64,000 nucleotides of DNA from Lachnospiraceae bacterium (GTDB taxonomy: Bacteria > Bacillota > Clostridia > Lachnospirales > Lachnospiraceae), in NCBI GenBank assembly GCA_017427415.1, contig JAFRSU010000047.1, positions 1-64,000 on the forward strand, written 5' to 3'. Made by a program: the position numbers and the translations under genes. Positions 48,555-57,648 of the stretch are shown one piece after another; within the stretch, counting starts at the first letter, position 1, and every line of letters starts with the position of its first letter. Under the pieces are notes generated by a model that saw only the letters and a list, made by a program, of their open reading frames with translations, did no database searches and was not told the DNA's origin.

Positions 48555-48779
48555 TCATATCTGCTTTCTTACTATCGTATACTCGTTGCCTTCCCTGTAA
48601 TACGGACAGTGATAATGGCTGTCCTGCGCCATTCTGGCTATATCATCCTCATCCAGGCAGCTCTGCGTACAATAATACTCTTCATAATCATAGTCATATT
48701 CATAGTACATGCAGTCTTCGCAATTGGTCCCAGGCTTCTGTTTATTTATCTTCTTATGTTCAGAATTGTTTTGTGACAT
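48555..48779 (-). CDS. Small Cys-rich protein, DUF6472-like
   Basis: 74 residues from the ATG at 48779 (AGGAG 6 nt upstream). Four cysteines lie in 'CEDCMYYEYD', 'YYCTQSCLDED' and a late 'HYHCPYYREGNEYTIVRKQI', a probable metal site. The C-terminal 'CPYYR...Y.IVRKQ' is typical of the DUF6472 type in Lachnospiraceae. The function is unknown. It is just upstream of rlmD and probably co-transcribed. Confidence 0.7.
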   Translation of the reverse strand: MSQNNSEHKKINKQKPGTNCEDCMYYEYDYDYEEYYCTQSCLDEDDIARMAQDSHYHCPYYREGNEYTIVRKQI

Positions 48780-48897
48780 AATAACTCCTGTAATACTGTA
48801 TTCCGATACAATTTCAAATTTTACCATTTATAATTATATCTTACTTACGCTGTTTTTACAAGGAAAACGCATAATGTGTTTTCGCATTCGCCTATTA

Positions 48898-48936
48898 TAA
48901 AAAAGGGCAATACCTTTCATCCGGTATCACCCTTTA
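48898..48936 (-). terminator. Intrinsic terminator after araD
   Basis: On the minus strand AAAGGGTGATACC pairs with GGTATTGCCCTTT and is followed by a T run. It lies about 12 nt after the araD stop codon. Confidence 0.8.
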
Positions 48937-48948
48937 AAAACTGATCAC

Positions 48949-49650
48949 TTATTTACTCTGTCCGTAATATGCATTAGCCCCGTGCTTCCTGAAGTAATGC
49001 TTATCAAGCAGACTCTGGGGTACGGGATTTATCGTGCAGCCCGAAAGCGACAGGTTATGCCAAGCCATAAAAGCTACTTCCTCAAGCACTATGGCATTCT
49101 CTACAGCTTTAGCTGCATTCTTGCCCCATGCAAAAGGTCCATGTGACTTTAAGAGCACTGCAGGTATATCCATGGGCTTGATGCCTCTGGCCTTAAATGT
49201 CTCAATAATAAGCTTGCCGGTGTTGCCCTCATAGTCCTCATCTATCTCTTCCTGTGAAAGACATCTTGCACAGGGAACAGCACCGTAAAAATAATCGGCA
49301 TGTGTGGTGCCGAGTGCCGGGATATCAAGTCCCTGCTGTGCCATAACGGTCGCCCAGCGTGAATGAGTATGAACGATACCGCCTAAGTCCTTATATTCTC
49401 TGTAAAGAGCCAGATGCGTAGGAGTATCGGATGAAGGTCTTAATTCGCCTTCTACCTTATTGCCGTCAAGGTCAAGTACTACCATATCGTCGGCTGTCAT
49501 GGTCTCATATGATACGCCTGAGGGCTTGATGACTACAAGTCCTTTTTCGCGGTCTATACCGGATACGTTACCCCAAGTAAGTGTTACAAGGTTGTGCTTA
49601 GGCAGCTGAAGGTTTGCCTCTAATACTTCTTTCTTTAATGCTTCTAACAT
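48949..49650 (-). CDS. araD: L-ribulose-5-phosphate 4-epimerase
   Basis: 233 residues, normal length. Class II aldolase/epimerase motifs: '[12 protein letters not shown]', '[17 protein letters not shown]', '[14 protein letters not shown]' and the zinc ligands in '[15 protein letters not shown]' with a later '[10 protein letters not shown]' histidine. '[14 protein letters not shown]' is characteristic of AraD rather than of fuculose aldolase. It converts L-ribulose-5-P to D-xylulose-5-P in arabinose use. No other ara gene is nearby. Confidence 0.92.
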   Translation of the reverse strand: MLEALKKEVLEANLQLPKHNLVTLTWGNVSGIDREKGLVVIKPSGVSYETMTADDMVVLDLDGNKVEGELRPSSDTPTHLALYREYKDLGGIVHTHSRWATVMAQQGLDIPALGTTHADYFYGAVPCARCLSQEEIDEDYEGNTGKLIIETFKARGIKPMDIPAVLLKSHGPFAWGKNAAKAVENAIVLEEVAFMAWHNLSLSGCTINPVPQSLLDKHYFRKHGANAYYGQSK

Positions 49651-49709
49651 TTTTTTTGATTCCTTTCTGTATTTTTCTATTTATACAAGATCAATATAAA
49701 TGCTTCACC

Positions 49710-51152
49710 TTACAGATTCTTCTTCCAGCTTGTAGGTGTGATGACAAGTATCAGCGGGAACAGTTCGAGTCGTCCCGCAAGCATGTCAAATATAAGTGTC
49801 AGCTTGCTCAAATCCGAGAAAAATGCAAAGTTGCATGTCGGACCTACTTTATTCATACCGGGTCCCATATTGTTAAGTGTGGCTAGTACCGCAGTGAAGT
49901 TCGTGGTAAAATCATGCCCGTCGGCTGAAAGTATCAGCGTCGATGCCGCAAATATGATAAAGAACACAGCCAGATATACAAGTGTGGTATGTACTGTTTC
50001 GTCATCTACCACAGAGCCGTCCATCCTCACCTTTGTGACCGAACGGGGATGTATGAGGTTCCTGATCTGGTTCTTGAAGCTCTTCCAAAGGATCAGTATA
50101 CGGCTCATCTTGATACCGCCGCCGGTACTGCCGGCACATGCTCCCATGAACATGCATAGTATCAGTATCGTCTTTGAGAACTCAGGCCACATATCATAGT
50201 CAGTAGTGGCAAATCCTGTTGAAGTGATAAGCGTACCTACCTGGAACGAAGCGGTTCTCACTGTCTCAGACATGGTAGGATACATATTGCTGATATTGAT
50301 CGATATAGCTACTACAGCTACCACTATCACGAAGAAATACAGCCTTATCTCCTCCATGGAGAGTGCCTGTTTAAACTTCTTGCGCAATATCAGGAAATAC
50401 ATACTGTAGTTGACACCGCTGAGTATCATGAATATGGTGACAACCCACTGTATGGCAGGTGACATGGAGGCGATACTGTCGTTTCTGGTACCAAATCCGC
50501 CGGTACCGATGGTACCGAACGTAGTACATAAGCTTTCAAAAAGGTCAAGCCCGCATATAAGAAGTATGATGCACTCCAAAGCACCCATGGCTAAGTATAC
50601 CGAATAAAGGATCTTTACCGTATCCTTGATCCTCGGTACAAGCTTATCAACAGAAGGGCCTGTACTTTCTGCCTTCATAAGGTTGATGGTGTTGCCGCCC
50701 AGCATGGGGAGCAATGCAGAAAGGAATACGAATACTCCCATACCGCCGAGTAAGTGGGTAAAGCTTCTCCAGAAAAGGCAGGCATGCGATACAACCTCAA
50801 CATTTGTCAGTATCGTGGCTCCGGTGGTGGAAAATCCCGAAGCTGTCTCAAATACAGCATCGATATACCTTGGTATCTCCCCGCACATCACAAACGGCAG
50901 GGCACCGAACAGACTCATTATGATCCATCCGAGAGCTACCACGAAATAGCCTTCTTTAAGGAAGAGGCCGCCTTTTTTAGGCTTCTTTAAGTTAAGCAAT
51001 ACGCCGCATACCAAGCATATGCCGGCAGTTATCAGGAAACTGAAGCCTTGATTTTCGCCATATATGAGTCCTACCACAAACGGGAACATCAGGAATATGG
51101 CTTCTGATTTTAATATCCATCCGAGGATATAAAATACAACTCCGTAATTCAT
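49710..51152 (-). CDS. trkH: Potassium uptake protein TrkH/KtrB family, membrane subunit
   Basis: 480 residues with about ten membrane segments in four membrane-pore-membrane repeats. Selectivity-filter regions are visible: 'ETASGFSTTGATIL', 'GTIGTGGFGTRND', 'TSTGFATTDYD' and 'ATLNNMGPGMNKVG'. A positively charged loop 'HPRSVTKVRMDG' fits the family. It imports K+ with a cytosolic TrkA gating ring. It lies 12 nt after trkA, so the two are one transcript. AGGAGTTC precedes the ATG. Confidence 0.93.
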   Translation of the reverse strand: MNYGVVFYILGWILKSEAIFLMFPFVVGLIYGENQGFSFLITAGICLVCGVLLNLKKPKKGGLFLKEGYFVVALGWIIMSLFGALPFVMCGEIPRYIDAVFETASGFSTTGATILTNVEVVSHACLFWRSFTHLLGGMGVFVFLSALLPMLGGNTINLMKAESTGPSVDKLVPRIKDTVKILYSVYLAMGALECIILLICGLDLFESLCTTFGTIGTGGFGTRNDSIASMSPAIQWVVTIFMILSGVNYSMYFLILRKKFKQALSMEEIRLYFFVIVVAVVAISINISNMYPTMSETVRTASFQVGTLITSTGFATTDYDMWPEFSKTILILCMFMGACAGSTGGGIKMSRILILWKSFKNQIRNLIHPRSVTKVRMDGSVVDDETVHTTLVYLAVFFIIFAASTLILSADGHDFTTNFTAVLATLNNMGPGMNKVGPTCNFAFFSDLSKLTLIFDMLAGRLELFPLILVITPTSWKKNL

Positions 51153-51164
51153 GATCTAGAACTC

Positions 51165-52520
51165 CTACTCCATTATATCCTCAATGTTTTTAATATCTAC
51201 CTTGGTATGAACGATCACTACCCTGTCGCCTACCTCCAAGGTATCGGAACCGGTCGGGATGATATTCTTACCCTTTCTGGAAATGATACATATGAGCACG
51301 CCCTTTTTCCTCTGAAGTTCAGAAAGAGGTACGCCCGTAACAGCAGATTCCTCGGTGATCCTGAATGAAAGTGCTTCAGCCTTTCCGCCGCCTAAGCGCC
51401 TGAAATACTCTATATTGCTGCCCATGGTATACTGCAGTGAACGAACGAACTGAAGTATCCTGTCTGACAAAATCTTATTCGGGAAGATGATGGTATCGAG
51501 ATTCATGCGGTTGATTACTTCCTCAAAATTGGTACGGCTTACCTTGGTAGCTGTTTTAACATCGGTAAGTGACATAGCATTTATCGAAAGCAATATGTTT
51601 TCTTCGTCGATACTGGTAAGCGCTGCAAGTCCTGCCGCATTTTCTATACCTTCCTCTAAGAGTATCTCTTTTGCGGTACCGTCAGCACATATGATATCTG
51701 CTTCAGGAAGATTTTCCGCCAAAAAATCACATCTTGCCTTATTTATCTCAATGATCTTTACGCTGATGCCTGAGGTGATCAGGTTTCTCGCTAAGTAAAA
51801 TCCGGTCTTGCCTCCGCCTACGATGATAACGTTTGATGCCTTTTTGGTGGCAAATCCGAACTTTTTGAAGAATGCGTATATCTCACGCATGGTACCTACC
51901 GCACCGACCATATCGCCTTCATCAAGAACGAAATGACCGTCGGGGATGATGACTTCATCGCCTCTTTCGACCATGCTTATGAGGACATTGCAGTTATGTT
52001 TGGACCTCATGTCCATCAGCTTTGTACCTTTAAGACTTGAATCGGGCTTGATCTTAAAGTGTACCATTTCCACCTTATCACCTAAGAATGTATCAATCTG
52101 GGATGCATAAGGGAATTTGAATATCCTGGAAAACTCGTATGCCGTCATAAGCTCGGGGTTTACCAGCATGTCTATGGCAAGTTCACGTCTTAAAAACTCT
52201 GTCTCCATATTGTATATAGGATTACGTACACGTGCTATGGTCTTGCAGTTTCCTTTTTTCTTCGCTATAACACAGCTCAAGAGATTGGTTTCATCCGAAT
52301 CCATGGCCGCTATAAACAGATCGGTCTGTTCTATGCCGACACCGTCCAGAGTCGCAGAGCTGCAGCCGTCACCACAGTATGTCATGACATCGAGTCCGTT
52401 CAGTCTGGTATTAAGTCTTTCCTTGTTTGTATCTACAACTGTGATAGTATGTCCTTCAGCAGCAAGCTGTTCTACTATGGCAACTCCTACTTTGCCGCAT
52501 CCTACTACTATGATCTTCAT
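51165..52520 (-). CDS. trkA: Trk system potassium regulator TrkA
   Basis: 451 residues with two tandem RCK_N/RCK_C units. The first Rossmann motif is 'IIVVGCGKVGVAIVEQLAAEG' (start of the protein, GxGxxG) and the second 'VIIVGGGKTGFYLARNLITS' near residue 230. RCK_C parts contain 'DMVGAVGTMREIYAF' and 'DRVVIVHTK'. It forms the nucleotide-sensing ring of the TrkH channel. CGGAGGAACC precedes the ATG. The shikimate kinase fusion gene lies 12 nt upstream in transcription order. Confidence 0.94.
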   Translation of the reverse strand: MKIIVVGCGKVGVAIVEQLAAEGHTITVVDTNKERLNTRLNGLDVMTYCGDGCSSATLDGVGIEQTDLFIAAMDSDETNLLSCVIAKKKGNCKTIARVRNPIYNMETEFLRRELAIDMLVNPELMTAYEFSRIFKFPYASQIDTFLGDKVEMVHFKIKPDSSLKGTKLMDMRSKHNCNVLISMVERGDEVIIPDGHFVLDEGDMVGAVGTMREIYAFFKKFGFATKKASNVIIVGGGKTGFYLARNLITSGISVKIIEINKARCDFLAENLPEADIICADGTAKEILLEEGIENAAGLAALTSIDEENILLSINAMSLTDVKTATKVSRTNFEEVINRMNLDTIIFPNKILSDRILQFVRSLQYTMGSNIEYFRRLGGGKAEALSFRITEESAVTGVPLSELQRKKGVLICIISRKGKNIIPTGSDTLEVGDRVVIVHTKVDIKNIEDIME

Positions 52521-52532
52521 GGTTCCTCCGTG

Positions 52533-53381
52533 TTAGATTCTTTGCTTTATGTCGATGCCACAAAGTGGCTTCGACTCAGCTCGTGATGACAATTTTATTT
52601 TGTTTATGATACTATCAAGGCACTCCTCGATCGTGCCGTTGTTTTCCACTGTAAGATCACTAAAGTTTTCATATTTTTCTTTTCTCTGTGAAAAAAGCTT
52701 TTCGACTCCGTTCTGTTCCGAGAGCGGTCTGCCCTTACTGGTGAGCTTATCCAGATCTCTTTTTATATATATGACTATGGAGTTGGTTTTTAATACTTCC
52801 TTATTTTCTTCCTTTACCACGATACCGCCGCCGCAGGAAATGATACGTGAGCGTACCCCGCCGCCGAAAGATGCGGCTCTTTCTTTGCTTATGGAATCCG
52901 TTTTCTGAGCTGTATTTTTTAAAAGCTCACTTTCCATGGTTCTGAATTCGTCTTCACCTTTATTTCTTATGCAAGCGGACGGAGTAATATGATATGTGGT
53001 CCTGAACAGCACATCCATATCCGTAAAATCACGCTGTATCCTCTCGGCAAGAAGTCTTCCTATGGTGCTTTTCCCGCATCCGGGCATGCCGATCAGATAT
53101 ATATCCTGTGTTCCGTATGTGTTATTGCTCTGCTGGTATTTGGAACAGTCCATAAGAGCACAAAGTATGCTTTCTAAGTATTTCGAGTTTTTATATCCCG
53201 AAAGTGTTTCCCTTAACGCCTTCTTTTTTTCTTCTTCACGCTCAGGACAGAATAACTCCTGATTGTTCCTGTCTTTATATTCACCGATCTGTTCCGTGAT
53301 GTCAAACCTCTGCTTTAAAAGTTCCAAAAGGCCTGCATCCACCGCATCGATCTCCTTACGTAATTCTTTAAGATCTTTCAT
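52533..53381 (-). CDS. Chorismate mutase-shikimate kinase fusion
   Basis: About 282 residues from the ATG at 53381 (AGGA 6-7 nt upstream). Residues 1-85 are an AroQ-type chorismate mutase ('LRKEIDAVDAGLLELLKQRF', 'CPEREEEKKKALRE'). Residues about 95-270 are a shikimate kinase: Walker A 'IGMPGCGKSTIGRLLAERI', substrate-binding 'DMDVLFR', 'EDEFRTMESELL', 'IISCGGGIV' and the lid 'KGRPLSEQNG'. A roughly 18-residue serine-rich insertion precedes 'RIISCGGG'. It joins the shikimate pathway step 5 with the phenylalanine/tyrosine branch. It lies between ruvB and trkA. Confidence 0.9.
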   Translation of the reverse strand: MKDLKELRKEIDAVDAGLLELLKQRFDITEQIGEYKDRNNQELFCPEREEEKKKALRETLSGYKNSKYLESILCALMDCSKYQQSNNTYGTQDIYLIGMPGCGKSTIGRLLAERIQRDFTDMDVLFRTTYHITPSACIRNKGEDEFRTMESELLKNTAQKTDSISKERAASFGGGVRSRIISCGGGIVVKEENKEVLKTNSIVIYIKRDLDKLTSKGRPLSEQNGVEKLFSQRKEKYENFSDLTVENNGTIEECLDSIINKIKLSSRAESKPLCGIDIKQRI

Positions 53382-53437
53382 ATATTTTCCTGTTTTTCTT
53401 ATATTTTGAGTCTTCCGCCTCATCGGTCAGCTTCTTC

Positions 53438-54439
53438 TCATTTCTCCGGCTTCTCGAGTCCGAAATGCAGATATCCTTCCTTTGTGACGATCCTGCCTCT
53501 GGGTGTCCTTGCGACCAGTCCCGACTGTACGAGATAAGGCTCGTATACATCCTCTACAGTACCCGAATCCTCACCTATGGTGGTTGCTATGGCATCTATA
53601 CCTACAGGACCGCCGTCAAACTTATCTATCATGGTGTGGAGTATGGCTCTGTCTATGTTATCAAGACCCAGCTTATCCACTTCCATAAGGTCTAGGGCAT
53701 AGTTGGCTACTTCTTTGGTGATCCTGCCGTCGTATTTTACCTGGGCAAAATCCCTCATACGTTTTAAGAAACGGTTGGCAAGTCTCGGAGTACCTCTCGA
53801 ACGCCTTGCAAGCTCCAAAGCTCCTTCGGGGTCTATCTCGCATTTCAGCACTTCCGCAGACCGATGTATGATGTCCTGCAGCTCTTTTATGGTATAGAAC
53901 TCAAGACGGCTCACTACACCGAAACGGTCCCTTAACGGTGCTGTCAGCATACCTGCTCTGGTAGTAGCACCTACTAAGGTGAATTTCGGCAGATCGAGCC
54001 TTATGGACTTGGCGGCTGCACCCCTGCCTATAACTATATCTATACAGAAATCCTCCATGGCCGGATACAGAAGTTCTTCGACCTGGCGGTTTAAACGGTG
54101 TATCTCATCGATGAAAAGTACATCGCCTTCCTTTAGTCCGTTAAGAATGGCAGCCATATCTCCTGCTTTTTCTATGACAGGACCCGTGGTAGTCTTGATA
54201 TTTACTCCCATTTCGTTTGCTATGATACCGGCAAGCGTGGTCTTTCCGAGACCGGGAGGTCCGAACAGGAGCACATGGTCTAATGACTCATTTCTCTGTT
54301 TTGCGGCATCTATGTAGATTTTAAGGTTCTCTTTTACTTTTTGCTGACCGATATAGTCTTTTAACATCTGCGGTCTTAAGGTTCCCTCAACCGTGCTGTC
54401 TTCTACCGTATATTCGGTCGTGATCATTCTTTTTGCCAC
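53438..54439 (-). CDS. ruvB: Holliday junction helicase RuvB
   Basis: 333 residues. '[19 protein letters not shown]' opens the AAA+ domain; Walker A is '[20 protein letters not shown]', Walker B '[10 protein letters not shown]' and sensor I '[12 protein letters not shown]'. The winged-helix domain contains '[20 protein letters not shown]' and ends '[15 protein letters not shown]', 'HFG'. It drives branch migration with RuvA. The start is a GTG with GAGGG 7 nt upstream. ruvA is the preceding gene. Confidence 0.96.
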   Translation of the reverse strand: MAKRMITTEYTVEDSTVEGTLRPQMLKDYIGQQKVKENLKIYIDAAKQRNESLDHVLLFGPPGLGKTTLAGIIANEMGVNIKTTTGPVIEKAGDMAAILNGLKEGDVLFIDEIHRLNRQVEELLYPAMEDFCIDIVIGRGAAAKSIRLDLPKFTLVGATTRAGMLTAPLRDRFGVVSRLEFYTIKELQDIIHRSAEVLKCEIDPEGALELARRSRGTPRLANRFLKRMRDFAQVKYDGRITKEVANYALDLMEVDKLGLDNIDRAILHTMIDKFDGGPVGIDAIATTIGEDSGTVEDVYEPYLVQSGLVARTPRGRIVTKEGYLHFGLEKPEK

Positions 54440-54492
54440 TTATTTTCCCTCGTTATGTTTTTTAGGATCCTTCGCTTAAAGGTACCGATCAT

Positions 54493-55110
54493 TTATATGT
54501 TCCTCAGGCTCAGGCTCAGCAGCCTGTCCACAGTCATGTCTTCCGTGATCTGTACCGCACGGACTGCCTTAGTACTTTCTGCAGATGTATATCCGAGCGA
54601 TACAAGTGCAGCTATCGCATCACTAATAAGGCCTTCGTCTGCTTTTGCCGCAGGTGCGGCTGCCACATCGGCAGCAGATACCGTACCGTTCAATGCATCA
54701 GCAAGCTTAAACTTATCCTTAAGCTCCAATACAAGCTTGGCCGCTGTCTTCTTGCCGATACCGGGGGCTTTTGCTATCAGGTCGCTGTTTTCATCAAGTA
54801 CTGCCATTATAAACTGCTCGCGGTTAAGTGTCGAAAGTATGCTTATGCCGCCCTTAGGACCGATACCGCTTACACTGATTATCTTCTTAAATATAGAGAG
54901 CTCATCAAGTGTGGCAAATCCGAACAGGGACATGCCGTCTTCCTTTACCTGCATATAGGTATAGAGCTCAAGGTCCGCGTCGTTGTTAAATGATGCTCTT
55001 CCGAGCAGCTCGGCCGGTACGAACACTTCAAAGCCGATACCGTTTACGTTTATTATGAGACTGCCTTCATCCGTCCTGTCTATGTATTTTCCTTTTAAGT
55101 ATGAGATCAT
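54493..55110 (-). CDS. ruvA: Holliday junction DNA-binding protein RuvA
   Basis: 205 residues. The N-terminal OB fold opens 'MISYLKGKYIDRTDEGSLII'. Helix-hairpin-helix motifs are 'IISVSGIGPKGGISILS' and 'APGIGKKTAAKLVLELKDK'. An Ala-rich linker joins domain III, which ends 'AIAALVSLGYTSAESTKAVR'. It binds four-way junctions as a tetramer and recruits RuvB. Transcribed with ruvB. Confidence 0.95.
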   Translation of the reverse strand: MISYLKGKYIDRTDEGSLIINVNGIGFEVFVPAELLGRASFNNDADLELYTYMQVKEDGMSLFGFATLDELSIFKKIISVSGIGPKGGISILSTLNREQFIMAVLDENSDLIAKAPGIGKKTAAKLVLELKDKFKLADALNGTVSAADVAAAPAAKADEGLISDAIAALVSLGYTSAESTKAVRAVQITEDMTVDRLLSLSLRNI

Positions 55111-55208
55111 GTTTATATCCTTATTTGTTATTATTTACTGTAATGCTTTTGTTTTTAGGATCCTTCGCTGCTTAAGGATTAAATTGAACGAAGCTGTACT
55201 TATCTTTT

Positions 55209-55469
55209 TTATATTTTGGAAAATGTTCCGCCGTTGGCAAACAGTCTGCCTTCATCGATATATTTTAATATCAGGCTTACATTTATGCCGAGAGCCTCGG
55301 ATATCTGGACAGCGTTACTGTTCGGATATTTCTTTAAATATACCCTGATCTGTGTGAATATCATATTGTCGACATCCCTGCAGGCATCACAGGTACATGT
55401 GCCTATGTAGCCCTCATATTCTTTTCCGCAATGCTTGCAGACACATGTTGTTTTGTAACGCTTTTTCAT
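55209..55469 (-). CDS. Small zinc-ribbon / HTH protein
   Basis: 86 residues. An N-terminal zinc ribbon with two CxxC pairs ('CVCKHCGKEYEG', 'CTCDACRD') is followed by a possible winged helix ('NAVQISEALGINVSLILKYI', DEGRLF). This layout resembles the YvyF-like regulators near flagellar genes, but no such genes are nearby. CGGAGG precedes the ATG. It may be co-transcribed with ruvA. Confidence 0.65.
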   Translation of the reverse strand: MKKRYKTTCVCKHCGKEYEGYIGTCTCDACRDVDNMIFTQIRVYLKKYPNSNAVQISEALGINVSLILKYIDEGRLFANGGTFSKI

Positions 55470-55516
55470 CTAGCTGCATCCTCCGAAAAATATAGAGAAT
55501 AATTTGATCGTAAAAC

Positions 55517-55543
55517 GGACCACTGACCCCGTCCCCGTGGTCC
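55517..55543. repeat. Palindromic GGACCAC..GTGGTCC repeat
   Basis: A 7-bp perfect stem (ggaccac/gtggtcc) surrounds 'tgaccccgtcccc'. The CCCCGTCCCC core is akin to the GAACCGTCCCC family in this window and lies in the spacer between cls and the zinc-ribbon gene. Confidence 0.55.
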
Positions 55544-55548
55544 AAAAG

Positions 55549-57114
55549 TTACATCAGGCTGGAGAACAGGGAGAAGAAGTTCTGCAATACCCTGATGATC
55601 CAGGGTCTCTTTTTCCATTCTTCGTAGGTGACTTCATGGCTTACCGTGAAGGTATCGGTAAAGTCATTTTTGATCACTGTATTCAGATCTTCATCCCACA
55701 TCAGTGCTCCGCACTCATAATGGATGAAAAGACTTCTGTAGTCCATATTTATGGTGCCTACCAATGCGCATTCATCAGTGAGCACGGTTTTGGCATGCAC
55801 AAATCCGGGGGTATATTCGTATATCTTTACACCGTTCTTTAAAAGATATCCGTAGCTGTGCTTGGTTATCATATTGACTATCTTTTTGTCGGGTATACCC
55901 GGTGTCACTATCCTTACATCCGTACCGCGCTTAGCCGATATGGCAAGCGCTTCCATGATATCGTCATCAAGTATCAGGTAAGGTGTCATGATATACAGCA
56001 TGTCATGTGAGCTGTATATCAGCTGTAAGATTGTATCGGCTATGGGGTTTTCCGGGTTGTTGGCCGGACCGTCTGCTATGATCTGGCAGAAGCCCGATCT
56101 GCCTTCCCTGCACTTGTTTAAGCACGTCGATCTGTATATGGTATAGTCATCTATCTTCTTTGTTGTAGTCATGGTCCACATCTGCAGGAATGTGGCGGTA
56201 AGTCCGAATACACCGTCGCCCACTATCTTGACACCGGTGTCCTTCCATGTACCGAAACGCTCTACCTCATTTACATATTCATCGGCCAGGTTAAATCCGC
56301 CGGTATATCCCACTTTTCCGTCTATGACCACGATCTTCTGATGGCTGCGGTAGTTAAGATACAGCTTATCGAGGTATTTTCCTATCGGATTGAACTCCGC
56401 TACCTCTATGCCTGCATCCCTAAGCTCCTGCCAGAGCTGTTTGCTCGTACGGAACATCGAACCGTAATCATCATACAGGAATTTTACTTCTACACCCTTC
56501 TTTGCCTTTTCGATAAGTATGGTCTTTATCCTGTTCCAAAGTATCCCGTCTGCTACAATAAAGAACTCCAAAAATATAAACTTCTGCGCTTTTTCCAGGT
56601 CCTCTATAATGGCTTCAAAAGCATCCTCACCTAACGGATAGTAATTGAAGGAGTTGTTCGAATACAACGGGAAATGGCAGTTTTCAAGGTATGTAACCGC
56701 ATTGGACCTTCTGTTGTAATGCTCCATATACTTTTTAAGTGCATCTTTATCAGGCTCAAGGAATTTATACCCGTAGGAAATATAATACATGTTTCTCTTA
56801 TTGATCCTGTCACTCCTGTTGGCACCCCACAGTATGTACATGATAAGTCCGGCTATAGGTACCAAGGTGATGACCACCAGCCAGCCTATCTTAAACGATG
56901 CATTTGTCCTCTGGTTTACAAGACCTACCACCACAAATACGCCGACTACTTCTATCGCAAAGTAAATGAATACCGCAGAGAACAGATAATACGAAAGAAG
57001 AAAGATGATACCGAATTGCAGCAAAAGAAGGAGCGCTATCACAAACGCCCTGATAAAACCGCTTATATAGGTCTTAACATATCCTCTTTTATGTTTATGC
57101 TTGTTTTCTTTCAT
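55549..57114 (-). CDS. cls: Cardiolipin synthase (two PLD motifs)
   Basis: 521 residues. Two N-terminal membrane helices are followed by a third segment ('WLVVITLVPIAGLIMYILWG'), then two phospholipase D modules. The first HKD motif is 'HQKIVVIDGKVGYTGGFNLA' near residue 255 and the second 'HAKTVLTDECALVGTINMD' near 437. The enzyme condenses two phosphatidylglycerols to cardiolipin at the membrane. The C-terminus 'RPWIIRVLQNFFSLFSSL' is amphipathic. Single gene. Confidence 0.94.
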   Translation of the reverse strand: MKENKHKHKRGYVKTYISGFIRAFVIALLLLLQFGIIFLLSYYLFSAVFIYFAIEVVGVFVVVGLVNQRTNASFKIGWLVVITLVPIAGLIMYILWGANRSDRINKRNMYYISYGYKFLEPDKDALKKYMEHYNRRSNAVTYLENCHFPLYSNNSFNYYPLGEDAFEAIIEDLEKAQKFIFLEFFIVADGILWNRIKTILIEKAKKGVEVKFLYDDYGSMFRTSKQLWQELRDAGIEVAEFNPIGKYLDKLYLNYRSHQKIVVIDGKVGYTGGFNLADEYVNEVERFGTWKDTGVKIVGDGVFGLTATFLQMWTMTTTKKIDDYTIYRSTCLNKCREGRSGFCQIIADGPANNPENPIADTILQLIYSSHDMLYIMTPYLILDDDIMEALAISAKRGTDVRIVTPGIPDKKIVNMITKHSYGYLLKNGVKIYEYTPGFVHAKTVLTDECALVGTINMDYRSLFIHYECGALMWDEDLNTVIKNDFTDTFTVSHEVTYEEWKKRPWIIRVLQNFFSLFSSLM

Positions 57115-57171
57115 AAATATCTATTTTACAACATTCAACATATAAAATCAAGTAAACTGAATATTAACCGT

Positions 57172-57648
57172 TCATACTGTGATATCCGCACTCTTGCAGC
57201 CGACTACCGCAAAAAGATCGTTCGGAGCAACCTCTATCTGATATCCGACTTTGCCGGCACTTACAAACATTTTATCGTAACATAAAGCCGTTTCATGTAC
57301 AAATGTCGGGAACGGCTTTTTCATGCCTATCGGAGAACATCCGCCGTGCACGTATCCTGTAAGCGGCAGCAGCTCCTTCTGCTTTATCATGTCTATGGAT
57401 TTTTCTCCGGCGGCTTTAGCTGCTTTTTTTAAGTCAAGCTCTTCTGCCACAGGCACTACAAATACATAATGCTGGCCGGTTTTACCTACCGTGACTAAGG
57501 TCTTAAATACTTTTTCTGCAGGCTCTCCGAGTATACCTGCTATCTGTTCGCCCGTAAGTGTCGGGTCAGCCTCATAGGTATGCAGGGCATATGTTATCTT
57601 TTTGCTGTCAAGCACACGGCATACATTTGTTTTTTCTTCTTTTTTCAT
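57172..57648 (-). CDS. ybaK: Cys-tRNA(Pro)/Cys-tRNA deacylase, YbaK/EbsC
   Basis: 158 residues of the YbaK editing family: 'VCRVLDSKKITYALHTYEAD', 'VFKTLVTVGKTGQHYVFVVP', 'TGYVHGGCSPIGMKKPFPTF' (GGxSP motif) and 'GKVGYQIEVAPNDLFAVVG'. It hydrolyses Cys from mischarged tRNA-Pro. It overlaps the upstream TIR-Sel1 gene by 4 nt (ATGA), so its translation may be coupled to it. Confidence 0.92.
   Translation of the reverse strand: MKKEEKTNVCRVLDSKKITYALHTYEADPTLTGEQIAGILGEPAEKVFKTLVTVGKTGQHYVFVVPVAEELDLKKAAKAAGEKSIDMIKQKELLPLTGYVHGGCSPIGMKKPFPTFVHETALCYDKMFVSAGKVGYQIEVAPNDLFAVVGCKSADITV

Noticed and set aside
53381..53423. An N-terminal extension of the chorismate mutase-shikimate kinase protein
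   Set aside because: The residues before MKDLKELRKEID do not fit the family and the AGGA site precedes the inner ATG.
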